Positions 11,008 through 22,984 of a stretch of 64,000 bases of DNA are shown in pieces; position 1 is the first letter of the stretch, and each line of letters begins with the position of its first letter. The stretch comes from Adineta vaga (taxonomy: Eukaryota > Rotifera), in contig CP075492.1 in assembly GCA_021613535.1 (NCBI GenBank), forward strand, positions 20,274,001 to 20,338,000. The letters run 5' to 3'. The position numbers were made by a program, and so were the translations under genes. Under the pieces are notes generated by a model. It was not told the origin of the DNA. It saw nothing but the letters and a program-made list of their open reading frames with translations, and searched no databases.

Positions 11008-12421
11008 CTAAGAAATAGTTGAACGTTGAACTAAAGTTTGTTGTATTTTATATTTATAGATACATTGTAGCCGTTCACTTATTATTTGACAACGTTTATC
11101 GATTAGTTCAACTATGGTTTGACATACGTTTTGATTACTATCACTTGAATGATAGTTAGACCACATAGTTCTCACTAGATCATTATATTTCTTTGTATAT
11201 TCTTCTTTTTCCTCTTCCATTGATCTCATATAAACCTGGAATAATTTTGTTTGTGATTGCAAAGCAATTTCTTTGTATCGATTTGAAAGATATTCTCGTT
11301 TGTCAACATTTTGAATAGAATTAATTAACTTTGATTGAGCTATGGGCGATTTTTCAAATGATTGACTTGGTGAATTGTAATAGATGATTTGTTGGTCCAC
11401 TAAATGATATTCTTGTTCTATAAATTCTTGTGCATATTTCGTTTGACATAATTCTTTCATGAGTAGAACCTAGAATGTAATATAGATTGTAATAACAAAA
11501 TGATTTTGAAGAGTAGTAATTTACTCGCCTGGTATTCATTTGGATTATGTCGAAAGTATTCCAATTTCAATGCTCGAATTTGATAATCGTAATGGAGAAG
11601 TTCAATTTGATGTTCGATATCACTACGAAAGGTTTGTAGATTCTTTTCAATATATACTTCAATCAAATTTTGGATTGTAAAGGAATAACCAGGATAATGA
11701 TTGGCTTTTGTGTTCATTGCACATTGATATGCTTTCAATTGACAATCCAGTTTATGTATGTGTTTATTAACAAAATTATATTGAACTCTTTTTGCTTCAG
11801 TTTTATCTATATTTTTCAATGGTACCATTGATTTGACTTGTGTTGGCCACATTGAGAAATTCATAGCACAGATAGATTCTGTTTGTTGTATCTGAGGAAA
11901 AAGTTGTCCTGTACCAGATTTAAACCAAGATGTCCAGAGATAATGATATGTTTGAATGACCATTATTTTGTAAATTAGGATAATAATTTCGATTAATTTG
12001 TCTTTATCATTACTTGGAATCATTTGGATAGTTGTCGATTGTATTTGATTGAGTAGTTGTTGAAAAGGTGTATGCTGTTCCATTAAATATCTGGGGATTT
12101 CATTTATTTTAGTCTTCTGATCTGCTATTGAGAATTTTTTGTGAGCAGTTGTTAAATGCATTGACATTTGTTTAATTGGCTAAAAATAGAGAGATATGTA
12201 TGTTTTTTAAATCATGAAATGTGTTCAAATAGAGTGACCTGCACTTGTTCTATCTGCTTTTCTGTTGTAGTAGAAGTTTTAATATTCCATGGAAGATCAA
12301 TTGCCATTTTTTCGAATACCATCATCGTATTGCATTCATCCATATTTGCAACAGTACTTGCCATTGCAGTACGATGTGCCAATAAAGGTGATCCAGTGAG
12401 GGTACGATTGGGTTTCTCCAT
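11008..12421 (-). CDS. Terminon coiled-coil protein C, 3 exons, 431 aa
   Basis: Exons 12421-12239, 12179-11529 and 11469-11008 sum to 1296 nt. Intron 1 is GT-AG. Intron 2 (11528-11470) starts GCGAGT, a rare GC-AG intron, and the frame closes exactly. The middle has the motif WTSWFKSGTGQL. A matching LWKTYLDSGTGGL and the same order of helices occur in the protein at 20545-19096, so the two are paralogues. The C-terminal third is a heptad-like coiled coil rich in Gln/Glu/Lys. No enzyme motif is seen; a structural or RNA-packaging role is inference. Confidence 0.78.
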
Positions 12422-12923
12422 AATCTTGAGGTTAAATTATTAATCGAGGAAAAAGAATACAAATCTAAAGACTAAACAAAGATCAAATAAAAGGCTTAGA
12501 TTAGTTTGTGTTCATGTAAACGTTTTCTATTTAGTTTAATCAATACTAAAAGAAGATTTGATTGCATATATGCGGTTTTGTGAACTTCTACTACTTCTGG
12601 ATTATACTTTGTATCATTTAAGATATGGTAAGAATTCATTGTAGGAACTGATCACTTGAATCACCTAGAAATAAAATAACCAATTTCAAACTCTCACAGA
12701 ATTGAAGTATTTGATATAATGATGTTTGTTTGTTTGTTTGTTGAGTAGAAATAGAATATTATCTGGAATAAATGACAAAAAGTATTATAAGGAGTAAAAT
12801 AAACTTCTGAATTAGAATATAAACTGATATGATTAATTATAACATATTAAGAGAAAAAAAATGAAATAGAATATAATTAGCAATATTGAATGACTACATT
12901 ACGACACCAATCACCGCGATCCT

Positions 12924-14873
12924 TCACTTGTGCTTCGATGTTATCCTTGTTGTTACCATTCTTATTCCTATTATTATTATTATATCATCATCATCATCGT
13001 TGTTATTGTTGTTGTTGTTGCAATGAAACCGACCGGCTGTATTCAATCTACTATCAGTATGAATAATAAATAAGGATTTAACAAATCGTCGAACAAAATC
13101 AACTGCATCATTTGGTACTAAAGATTTAAATGGAATAGAAGAATGAATATATTACAATATCAACTACTTTGTGATACTTACAAACAGCAATCACAGCCAC
13201 ATTGAATAAATCGATGGATCCATTTAGTTTGACTTTTGTATCCGACAAGTTTTTAAAATATTGAAACTGTTCAATACGTTGACGAATTGAAAATGTATAA
13301 CCTGTTGGTAATGGTGGTATTTGTCGCATACAGGTTCGAACCTGTTCATCGGAACGAGTACTCTGTGTTTTCTGAATATCATAGCGATTGCGCGAACCAA
13401 TTGAAGTTGGATTGACATTATCATGTAGAATTAAATGTTTAGGTAAAACATAATTGCGATCGTGTTGCATTGCTTCGTTGATAGTCACTGGAATAAAACG
13501 CCAATAACTTGGATTATATTGTAGAAATAATTGAATAGTCCATGGACATCGAGCAGCATGTTTATATAGAGACATACGATCTTTTCGAATTGATCTATTG
13601 GACAAAAGTTGATGGTTGAGCAAATTTGTCTCTTAAACAAAAAAAAACTATTCTATATATGACTTACTCAGAATCTTTCTCTCCCATTCTGGTGAGTTTA
13701 ACATTTTCTTCACCAATTAAAAATTCATGTATAATTCGATTGAAATGTTGACGATGATCTTTGAGAGAGAGAGACAGAGATTAAATAATAAAATAGCTGA
13801 TAACTTACAACGTAAACAATCGCCTAATTTATGACTTGTTTCACCAATATATTCAACGTTATTACAAGGACAAGTCATGACATAGATAATGTTTTGTGTT
13901 TCACAATCAGCTGGACAATTAAGAATAGCTTCATAACCATTGGCAAAGCGGAACTTTTGACTTGGACCATAACGAATGTTTGATTGTTGGTGACGATCTG
14001 AATTCATCAGTGGTACACATAGTGGACACTTATTGCAAGGAACTAATCCATATCGAACATCTGGTTCATCAATACAGTAGAGACCTTCATCTGTCGATCG
14101 TGGATTAGCAGAACGAAATGAACATGTTTTCATAAAAAAAAGATCAACTACAAACAAATAAAAAAAAGGCTAATATAATACAGAAGAAAACTTATTCTTT
14201 TACCATCAATCTGTAAATAGAATTCGAATGCATACAGTTTTTGTTTGGTTGAAAGTTCAAGATTTTCAGGAGAACATCGATGATGATAATAACAGTATTC
14301 ATTAGTAAACATATTATAACAGTTTTTGAAACGAGCCAAATTATGATCCAATACTGATTCATCAACATTGTATTTGTTAATTAAATTATTCATTATTTGG
14401 CGATAACCATCAACAAAGTAGGATGCAATATCAGAACATTCTGGTTTAATAGTATATACCAGTGGATAGCGACCTGATTGACGAGATGACACTTGTTTCC
14501 GATTGAGTTTATGTCCTCAATATTCAATATATATATATATATATATATTTCGAAAAGAAGAAAACATACTTGGTACATTAGCCAATAATAAGGGTGGTCG
14601 ATCATCAAAAAATGGAGATGGAAATGCTGGTAAAATACGATATCGATCACTAGATCCTTGTAATGTATGTGGTAGATACGGTGTCGGTGCCAATACAAAA
14701 TTTGGTGATGGTGATCGAAGTGGTAATTCATCTATGACAATTGATACGCCCATTGGATCGGTAATCAAAGACGTCGTAACTGATGGTGATGAAGTTCGAT
14801 TATTGACTGGCAAGTCATTCTCCTCTGCATCTTGAAGAGATTGTTCAAAGCTTAATGATCGACGAGAAAACAT
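12924..14873 (-). CDS. GIY-YIG-like nuclease gene 1, 6 exons, 542 aa
   Basis: Exons 14873-14570, 14491-14204, 14147-13809, 13758-13668, 13594-13182 and 13117-12924 sum to 1629 nt with matching phases. The N-terminus is Ser/Pro-rich. A cysteine-rich stretch (CNKCPLC, then NCPADCE) precedes IIYVMTCPCNNVEYIGETS, which fits the GIY...YIG core of GIY-YIG nucleases. RYHRQHFNR follows, giving candidate catalytic Arg/His. The C-terminus ends in a simple Asn/Asp/Ile run encoded by trinucleotide repeats. GIY-YIG-like ORFs are known from Terminons. Whether it cuts DNA is not shown. It is a paralogue of the next gene upstream, with the same intron phases. Confidence 0.82.
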
Positions 14874-15039
14874 GTGTGTTAATCTAGAATAGATGAAATA
14901 TGAAGAACTTCTTCTTTCTCAAAAACAAAATTAAAATATGCATAATTTTTGTAAATGATTAAATAGTTCAATAAAATAAGAAAACTGAAAAGAAAAAAAA
15001 AAGCAGAGAACGAAAGTTTGATTAAAGTTATATGAATAA

Positions 15040-17065
15040 TTATGGTAATCGCCGATGGAAAACGTGAGCACACCATGTATTGCGTAGAGCTACATTGGGA
15101 TCACGTTTATCATAGACCAGATTTCCAATTTGATTCAATTTGCATTCAGCATGGGTGACAAATAATGATTCAATGAAGAAACGAAATAATTCAGATGATT
15201 GATCAGGTACTAGTAGTAAAGAATAGAATTGAAATAGAGATGAATGTGAAGAAGAAAGAATTCTATGTTATGCTTACAAACAGCAACAATATCTGCATTG
15301 TAAAGATCAGGATTTTCACTTGGTACAATACGATCTTTAGCACATTTGAAAAATTGTGCTTGTTGTTGACGTTGTTGCATTGAAAATGTAAAGCCAATTG
15401 GTGGTTTTGGTACATTTTCAATTAAAAAATGAACTTCTTCAGCATCTCGAGCCCATACAGGTTGTTCAGTTACCGATGACCATGTTTCATTTTCACTTGT
15501 TCGACGAAATGGTGAACGTCGATATTCGGCATTGACCAAATTAATTCCCATGAGTCGTATCGGTACAAAACACCAATAATCAGGATTTTCATCGAGGAAT
15601 AATTGCATAGCGGTTGAACAACGTGTTGAATGTTGATAGAGCCATGATTGATCATTAGCACGTTTTCTATAATAGGAATAGATGTGATTTACTTATAGTT
15701 GTTTCGGAGAAAAAGAAGAAGAAGTTCGTACTCAGTAGATTTATGACCATTTGTAAGATGTTCAATATTGATTTCACCAATGAGAAATTCTCGAATAATT
15801 CGGTTACCTTCGTCTCGATGATCTACAATCAAAGAATACGATAATCTTGAAGATAATAATGTCCTGAGAAGAAAAGAGAGAGAGAGATATGAATTATAAC
15901 TAACATGCTAATGTTGTACTAAATGGTAATGCTGTTTGACCAACAAAATCAAATTGATCACATGGACAAGTTAAGGTATAGATGCAATTTGTTGTTTCAC
16001 ATGTTGCTGGACAATTTAGAATAGCTTCATAACTATTGACAAATCGATGAATATGTGGATTCGAAAAAGGAATAATTATGTTTTGTTCTGGATTCGTTGC
16101 AAAACGACGTGGACATGTTGGATGACAACATAGACAATAGCGTTTATTGCATGGTGTAATAGCAAATCGTGCTTCTGGATCAATACCACAGAAGAGACCT
16201 TCATGAAAACGATTAAACAAAATACGTGGTTCAACATTATTAAATGAACATGTCTTGAGAAAGAACATATCAACTAGAAATAAGCATATGAAATAATCTC
16301 ATCTAGGATAACTATTTTATTACTTACCATCAGTTTGTAAATAGAATTCCAATGCTAACGACATTTCATTGAAACTTAACATAGTTGGACCATAACCACG
16401 TTGTATAGTAACTTTTTCAATACATTGTTGAAGCCGTTTTAAATTAAAATCAATAATTGACGTGTCGATTTTTAACCGTTTCCTTGTATTGACATACACA
16501 GTTCGATGGAAATCCCACATATATGAATTGTTAACACATGTTGAAAGAATATTTTGATTTGTATCAACTTGTGCATCCATTGTCAATTCGAATAGTGGAA
16601 GATATGTACCATGACGAATACGATGAAATTGTTCATCTGTTAATCGTTCGACTAGTCAAAATAGAATAGTATAGAATTAATTATGAAAATTCAAAATGAC
16701 TTACTCCAGACATTGGCTAGTAATAAATGAAGTGTTTCTATATTTGTCATCGTTGTTGCTGTAGATAATGCTGAAGATGATAGTGAAACTGGAGGAAAAA
16801 CTGGTAAAACTGATGCACGAGCCAGATTATGTTCACCAAGTGTACGTATTTGATATGGTTCAATGACAGTACCACTTGAATCATTATCATCAGCATCATT
16901 CGTATTCATAGGAGCTAACGTTGGCAAAGTTGGACTATTGCGTGCAGTTGCTGTTGGTGAAATAGGATTCATATGAGCCATATAGAGTTCTTCACTTTCC
17001 AAATACATTGCCAACAATTCATCATCTGCGATAGTAGCTGTTGTTGATGGCTGTTGTTGAGCCAT
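15040..17065 (-). CDS. GIY-YIG-like gene 2, 6 exons, 567 aa, diverged active-site motif
   Basis: Exons 17065-16705, 16651-16328, 16273-15905, 15822-15732, 15666-15278 and 15209-15040 sum to 1704 nt. Exon 4 is 91 nt in both GIY paralogues. The ATG at 17065 is used because the upstream in-frame start is TTG. Domain order follows gene 1: Ser/Thr/Pro N-terminus, a helical segment with RLTDEQFHRIRHGTYLP (reminiscent of the LTDEQLQFLQRGPTY start of the RT-like ORFs), Cys-rich CNKRYCLCCHPTC, NCPATCETTNCIYTLTC, then FDFVGQT in place of the YIG motif. The YIG tyrosine is replaced, so nuclease activity is doubtful even though the frame is intact. Confidence 0.8.
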
Positions 17066-17191
17066 AATTGTTTGATTCAATTACAAAATCTACAATTGTA
17101 AACAAAAATTAGAAAGAGAAAAGTTAATCAATTAAATTTAGATGAAAACTTTAAAATAAAAAGCATGCAATAGAAACGAAATGAAAAATCT

Positions 17192-19054
17192 CTATTGAAC
17201 TAAGAGAGTATTAGATGAATAGCAATGTTTAGTTGTAAGACGAATTCGTAGGCCTGATTTTTGAAAATTAGGATCTTGATTAAGAATTGTAGACCAAATA
17301 TGATAAAATTTCTGATTAAATTCATATCTTCTACCCCAATCATATAAATAATAGAATTCAATGGAACGATGTTTTTGTTGTCGTTGTTGTTTTTGTTCTT
17401 CTCCTAATGTATATTTTTGTTCATTGAAATATTGGAAGAGTTGAGTACGAAATGAATCGTATTGTGTTCGATTGAGATACAATGAATTTTGAGATGGATA
17501 GAATCGCTGAAGAAATTGTTGTTCAAGATATTCAATAAAATCCAATGAATAACCATTGGCAAGAAATGTTAATTCAATTTGTAGTCGTTCTTCTTGAAAA
17601 TCAGCTAGAAAAGAACAATAGTGAATAGCACGTGCAAGTGCAAATCGAAACCATTGCCGATGAGTAATTCTTGGATGTTTGCTTGCATATGGTAATAGAA
17701 AGAATTGTTTATGATTAATATCATGATAAACACATGTCATTAAACGTCCATTGACATTTTCAATATATGCATCAAGAAAATGTACATAACTACCACTTGA
17801 TTCTGTTAATTGTACATCTGGATGTTGTTCATTCAATTCAAGAATACATGTACTGAATGAGTCCGTTGAATTGTTCCATGTCAGAATACCTTTCTGATGA
17901 TATCGTCCATAGAATCCACGATTTAAACGAACAAGACGAACAAGTGGTAATTGCCAATATTGTAGATAAATATCGATTAATAATTCCATTAACGGTAAAT
18001 TCATTGGACCACCACGACTATAACGATAGATTTTTCCATTGTATGTAAAGATATTATTGGATAAAACTAATCGAACTAATTCCATAATGCGCTTAAATTT
18101 TGATTGATCTTGCGGCTTGGTATTCAGTTGATGATTTAAGAAACGTTCTAATGTATTGAGTAAATCTGTATGTGTTACTCTTGTTGATAAATCATGAATT
18201 TCATATGTAATAAACTGAGTATTTAATGTAAAAGAATCACTTTGTGAAGTAAACTGTTGTAATTTTTGTATAAAATCAATACCGTTGATTAATTTTGTTG
18301 ATTGAGCAAATTTCTCAAATAATGGCCGTAAAATTTGATCAAGATATATTGATAGTTTGTAGATAGGAGACTTGAGACATGATGAAAGTCTTGGCTTTAC
18401 TAACGTATTATCATCGGACGGTTGTGGTAAAAAATAAAGATATGATAATTTCATTTTTGATGAATCATTAATATGAAATTTTTCTAAATATTCCATCGAT
18501 ATAAGACGTTTCAATTCCAATTGATTCAAAGTCACATTGATTGCTTGTATAATTTTATTTAATTGTTGTTCTTCTGAATTAAATTCATCAATAGTATAGA
18601 TCACTTCATAACAATTCTGATTATTTTCCATATAATCCAAAGATTTCATTTGAAATTCAGTTTGATCACCAAGATAATATGTATTATAACCATCTGCAGT
18701 TCGTTTGAAGATTAGTTGATCTTTTTCAAGTTCAAATCGAATTGATTCCATTATTTGTTTTTCATAACGAATACGTTTTTCAAGTGTAACTGATATAGGT
18801 TGTTTAAATGATTTGATAAATTCGTTTTCAAGTCGTCGCCGAAAAGAACTTTGACGCATAAGATCAATAGAATATTTATTGAAAAATGCGGTTAATTGGC
18901 GACGAAGTGGCATAATTTGTTTGGTAAAAATTTGAGCAAGTGTAGAAGATGATGTTGATAAGAGACGTATTTGGCATGGTATGACGTAGGTTGGTCCACG
19001 ATTAAGAAATTGTAATTGTTCATAAGATAGATTATTTAATACATTTTGATACAT
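17192..19054 (-). CDS. catalytically dead RT-like protein (620 aa)
   Basis: An intron-less 620-codon frame aligns along its length with the Athena RT: start LNRGPTYVIPC, finger helices, a palm with RGGPMN at motif B, and a thumb (FALARAIHYCS, ELTFLANGYSLDF). The catalytic residues are gone. Motif A reads TYEIHDL, with Glu for Asp, near 18200. The YIDD box is replaced by YHQK near 17890-17905. The frame has no stop and the fold-defining residues remain, so loss of catalysis with kept structure is likely. It may work as a partner subunit of the active RT or as an RNA-binding protein (inference). The first ATG (19054) is 42 bases after the stop of the upstream coiled-coil ORF. Confidence 0.8.
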   Translation of the reverse strand: MYQNVLNNLSYEQLQFLNRGPTYVIPCQIRLLSTSSSTLAQIFTKQIMPLRRQLTAFFNKYSIDLMRQSSFRRRLENEFIKSFKQPISVTLEKRIRYEKQIMESIRFELEKDQLIFKRTADGYNTYYLGDQTEFQMKSLDYMENNQNCYEVIYTIDEFNSEEQQLNKIIQAINVTLNQLELKRLISMEYLEKFHINDSSKMKLSYLYFLPQPSDDNTLVKPRLSSCLKSPIYKLSIYLDQILRPLFEKFAQSTKLINGIDFIQKLQQFTSQSDSFTLNTQFITYEIHDLSTRVTHTDLLNTLERFLNHQLNTKPQDQSKFKRIMELVRLVLSNNIFTYNGKIYRYSRGGPMNLPLMELLIDIYLQYWQLPLVRLVRLNRGFYGRYHQKGILTWNNSTDSFSTCILELNEQHPDVQLTESSGSYVHFLDAYIENVNGRLMTCVYHDINHKQFFLLPYASKHPRITHRQWFRFALARAIHYCSFLADFQEERLQIELTFLANGYSLDFIEYLEQQFLQRFYPSQNSLYLNRTQYDSFRTQLFQYFNEQKYTLGEEQKQQRQQKHRSIEFYYLYDWGRRYEFNQKFYHIWSTILNQDPNFQKSGLRIRLTTKHCYSSNTLLVQ

Positions 19055-19084
19055 AGTTGGTGGACATTTAACATTGGAGAAAAG

Positions 19085-19122
19085 GCTCCGACGATTCAAA
19101 TCGAGCTTTTGACCGTCGGAGC
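19085..19122 (-). promoter_or_regulatory. hairpin around the stop codon between coiled-coil B and RT-like ORFs
   Basis: The 9-bp arms GCTCCGACG (19085-19093) and CGTCGGAGC (19114-19122) are perfectly complementary, with a 20-nt loop holding the TGA stop of the upstream ORF. The same stem recurs at the homologous junction at 22657-22697. See findings. Confidence 0.6.
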
Positions 19123-20545
19123 ATTGACGAAAAAACGTACTTTAAGATCATAAAGAGTTTGAAGACGTTCAGCAATATTTCGAAAACGTTGTTCCATAAC
19201 AAAACACATTCCATCAGTAAATCTGTCATTAGCTAAATAATTACGTTGTTGCTTTTCAAATTGTTTGTATTCTATATCAAATTTTTGTGTATATTCTTCC
19301 ATTTTAGCTTCAGCTGTTCGAATATATATCATTAACATATCAGCTTTCGTTCGTTGAAGAAGTTGTTCATAACCATAACTAATACGTCGTCGAACATCTT
19401 GATCTCGAACAGTTATTAATGTTGGTGGAGCTGGTATTCGAACAGAATTAAATAAATCAGAATAATATTGATTTGAAACACGTTGTTTTAATAGAGCAAG
19501 TTCTGTTTTTGCTGTTTCTTTATTTAATTTACTTTGAGAAAGATTTTCAAATATTTTAAGCTAGAATTAAGAAAAGAAAGAGATATCTAGTTAGTTGGAG
19601 AAAGAAAAGTATCGAACTTACTTGATCAGCATAGGGAATTTCACGATTAAAATCAGATACAAATAATGCATCATAATAATCATATTTAATTATTGCAATT
19701 TCATGTTCAATAATAATTTGTTGTAGACGAATGCCATATTCTTGAACATAATTTGTAATAGTTTCATCTATTTCCGAAGTAAAACGATGATTCAATTGTA
19801 TTTTGTTACCATTGAGTTGATGTGCAACAATTCGAGATTCTTTTTTGAGATAATGTAGTTTTTTTGTAACATAATCATTACATGTAACATAATTTATTTG
19901 TTCGATTTTAGTACTGTTATGTTGTGGATCAGCAAGTATCATTGATTTCAATTTTTTAGGCCAAATACACAGCGGACTTCGTGATGTTAACTGGAGTCGT
20001 CGAGACATGGTTATTTGCCAATCAGATGATTCATCATTCATTAATCCACCTGTACCTGAATCTAAATAAGTTTTCCAAAGTGAAATATGTAAATTAAGTA
20101 ATGCCAATTTATGTTCAAGATATGCAATTTGTTGTAAATCTTCAATGGTTAAATTACTTGTATTTGCTTGAAGATATGGTTGTATAGTTTCTTGAAATAC
20201 TTTATTATCATTTGATAGATAATCTGGCATTTCATCTGATACTGGTATTGGTTGAAGTAAATCATTTTTAAATTTTTTTATAACCGATTCTGGTGATGTT
20301 GGTGATAATAATGGACGTTTTGTTGTTGTTGTTGTTGTTGTTACCGGTTCATTTGAAGCTGATAATTGACTTAATTTTTGTGATAAACGTTGTTCAACAT
20401 CTGCTTTGTCACTATCATCATTATCAGTATCTTTACTAGGATTAGTAAAATATTGTAGGAAATCAATATCCACATCTTCGTTTTCATCCAAATCATCACC
20501 ATGTTCATGAAAGATATCATCGAAGTGTTTTAATTCACCTGACAT
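19096..20545 (-). CDS. Terminon coiled-coil protein B, 2 exons, 462 aa
   Basis: Exons 20545-19622 and 19560-19096 sum to 1389 nt with a 61-bp intron. The N-terminus is acidic (EDVDIDF) with a Ser/Thr run, then LWKTYLDSGTGGL shared with protein C, then long helices. The C-terminal part (YGYEQLLQRTKADML) is heptad-rich and ends RFFVNAPTVKSSI at a TGA inside a hairpin. The RT-like ORF follows directly in the -1 frame. In the intact RT gene, coiled-coil and RT parts are one protein, so this pair looks like the same architecture split into two ORFs. Confidence 0.8.
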
Positions 20546-20689
20546 CTCTTAGTTTCGATTTTGACAATCTGAAATAAAAAGAAAACGAGAGAATATGAAG
20601 AGAGGATGCAAAAAAGAATTTTAAGGAATGACAGATAATTTTCTTGATTAATAGTATATAAAATGATTGGCAAAAAAACATGCAAAGAA

Positions 20690-22674
20690 TTAAGCTTGAT
20701 TAATAAAATATTGTTGAACCAAAAGATTATATGATGAATAGCAATGTTTGGACTTTAAGACCATTTTTAAACTATTTCCTTTCACATTCGAATCTTGACC
20801 AATAATTTCAGACCAATGCTTATAGAATTGTGCATTGAATCGACAACGATTACCCCAATCATACAAATAATACAAGGAAATATATCGATGTTTTCGAATG
20901 AATTCTTTTTCTTCATTTCGAACAATTTTTTATTGTTGTATACTTCGAAGTAATTGCTGTCGAAGATTCATAAATTGATCTTGATTTGATGGAATAACTA
21001 TGCGATTGTTACTAGTATATCGTTGAAAAAATTGACGTAGATGATATTCAACAAAATCCAATGAATAGCCATTGGCAAGAAATGTTAATTCAATATATTG
21101 TCGTTCTTGTTGAAAATCTTCAAAACGAGTACAAAATTGACCAGCACGTGATAGAATGTAATGAAACCACTGCCGATGTGTTAATCGTGGATGATCAGAT
21201 GTATAAGGTAATAGAAATAATTGTTTCATTGGATCATGATAGACATGTGTATATAATTGACCATTTTGATTTTCGATATAAACATTGAAAAAATAAGCAC
21301 TTGTACCAGTCACTGTTTTCAGTTTGAGTTCATTTGGTAAAGAATTTTTCATTTTATTGATAACAAATTTCAATTTTTCTTTTGTACTATTCCAAGTAAA
21401 GAAGACCTTATTATGATAGCGTGCATAGAATTCTGTTCCAAGACGAATATCTCCAATTAATCGTACTTCCCAACGAAACATATAGATACTACCTAATACT
21501 TCGATTAATGATAAATTTAATGGACATCCTTGAAGATATTTATAAATTTTTTTTTCATAAATAAAATAATTATTTTCCAAAACAATCTTTATTAATTCGA
21601 TTAATGTATCAACTGTAAATTCAGGAAATCGATTCGTTGATGTTAAACTTGATAAGTAATCATTGACGCTCGATGTTAAACTTGAATGTGAAATATGAGA
21701 ATAAAGATCAAGAATTTCCATTGTTACAAATAATGTATTGGATTTAAAATGATCTCTTTGTTTACAATATAAATAAAATTTTTTTATAAAATCACCACCA
21801 TCAGCTACTGTTGTTGTTCGAGAACTATTTTCTATCATTGGTCGAAGATATTCATCAAGATATTTAGCAAAAGCATAGATTGGACTTTGACGACATGAAG
21901 AAAGTCTTGCTTGTAATGAAAACATATCACCATTCTATCAAAAAGAATAACGAACAAATCAGAAACGAATAATAATAAGAAAAATGATATTAATTGATCA
22001 ATTTCTGGTAGAAAATACATATATGGTAATTTGAAAGATATTTTTGTATCAATGAGAAATTTTTCATAAAATTGTTCTGAAAGCATTTTATCTTTGAATA
22101 ATTTTTCGAATTGAACATTGATTGATCGAACAATGTCATCAATTTGATTGGTATCACCTACCAGTTGATAACGTTTTGTATTTTGTATATAAGTATCAGC
22201 TAAATCATAGAAATCTTGTATTGAACCAAGATAATATGTATTATATTCATCAGCTGTACGTTGTAAGACTAATCGATCTTTTCGAAGTTGATTTTCGATA
22301 GATTCAATTAATTTTCGTTCATATAATGTACGTTTTTCAACAGATTCTGGTAATGGTACAGAAAATGATTCTATCATAGCTTTTTCAATTAATCGATTAA
22401 AATTCATTTGTCGTGACACATCAATTTGATATCTTGAATCTAATTTTGTTAATTGATTTCGTAAAGATGCCATTTGTCGAAGGACAATTTGATCTAACAT
22501 AGAATTAGCTGGAACTAAATGCATTTGACCTGGTGATACATAAGTTGGACCACGTTGTAGAAATTGTAATTGTTCATCAGTTAGACGATGTTTAGTACAT
22601 TGATACATTGTTGGAGAATAATATAAGGTAAGAGTTGATTTGTGATTAGAAATAGTGCTCCGACGGTGAATCAA
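20690..22674 (-). pseudogene. second RT-like ORF, broken
   Basis: It is homologous to the RT-like gene at 19054-17192 along its whole length. Motif A is TMEILDL (Asp to Glu, near 21715) and motif C is YHNK (near 21410), so the catalytic aspartates are missing here too. Damage: an in-frame TAA near 20927, between LLRSIQQ and the C-terminal YYLYDWG block. At 21926-21995 the frame changes across what should be a short exon junction, but I find no splice pair of normal length there. The unit is 5'-truncated further upstream. It is probably an older partial copy of the RT-like/coiled-coil module. Confidence 0.75.
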
Positions 22675-22697
22675 ATCTAATTCATAGCCGTCGGAGC
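22657..22697 (-). promoter_or_regulatory. second hairpin at the coiled-coil/RT-like junction
   Basis: The 10-bp arms GCTCCGACGG (22657-22666) and CCGTCGGAGC (22688-22697) flank a 21-nt loop containing the TAG stop of the coiled-coil ORF. The stem is the same as at 19085-19122 while the loop differs. Confidence 0.6.
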
Positions 22698-22984
22698 TTT
22701 GACGAAAAAACGTAATTGAATTTTGTAAATTGCTAAAATCCGTTGACTTTGATTTTTAAAATAACGTTCCATAATATTACACATGGTTTTTGTTAATTTT
22801 TTATGTGTAGGACCATGTATTTGATCACTATTGAATTTTGCCATATCATTATTAAATTTACTTTCATTTTCATTCATTTGTGCTTCCATTGTTGCTACTT
22901 GAACACTTGTTATATCCGAGACAGTTCGTTGTAAAATTTTATCATATCGTTCAATTAAACGTTGACGTATTGCTGGATTAGTCT
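22677..22984 (-). pseudogene. C-terminal end of a coiled-coil protein, cut at the telomeric junction
   Basis: The frame is open from the boundary at about 22984 to the stop at 22677 and matches the end of protein B (YDKILQRT against YGYEQLLQRT, and RFFVKAPT against RFFVNAPT). Everything upstream is missing and replaced by TGAGGG repeats. It is the 5' truncation point of the Terminon. Confidence 0.8.

Larger units (their letters stand above)
2953..22982 (-). mobile_element. Terminon-type giant Athena (Penelope-like) retroelement, 5'-truncated
   Basis: All nine main ORFs between 5803 and 22984 lie on the minus strand and are closely packed. Order 5' to 3': truncated coiled-coil ORF, broken RT-like ORF, coiled-coil ORF, RT-like ORF, GIY-YIG-like gene 2, GIY-YIG-like gene 1, coiled-coil gene C, coiled-coil gene D, Athena RT. 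The 3' end has hammerhead motifs followed directly by C-rich telomere-complementary DNA. This matches published Terminons (Arkhipova and colleagues, 2017). I do not see the GDSL lipase, Rep or DEDDy exonuclease ORFs known from other Terminons. The 5' end is cut inside an ORF at about 22983 and capped by TGAGGG repeats. Confidence 0.85.

Noticed and set aside
19085-19122. Classical -1 ribosomal frameshift site
   Set aside because: No slippery heptamer is present at either junction and the stops are inside the loop, so I keep only the conserved hairpin as fact.
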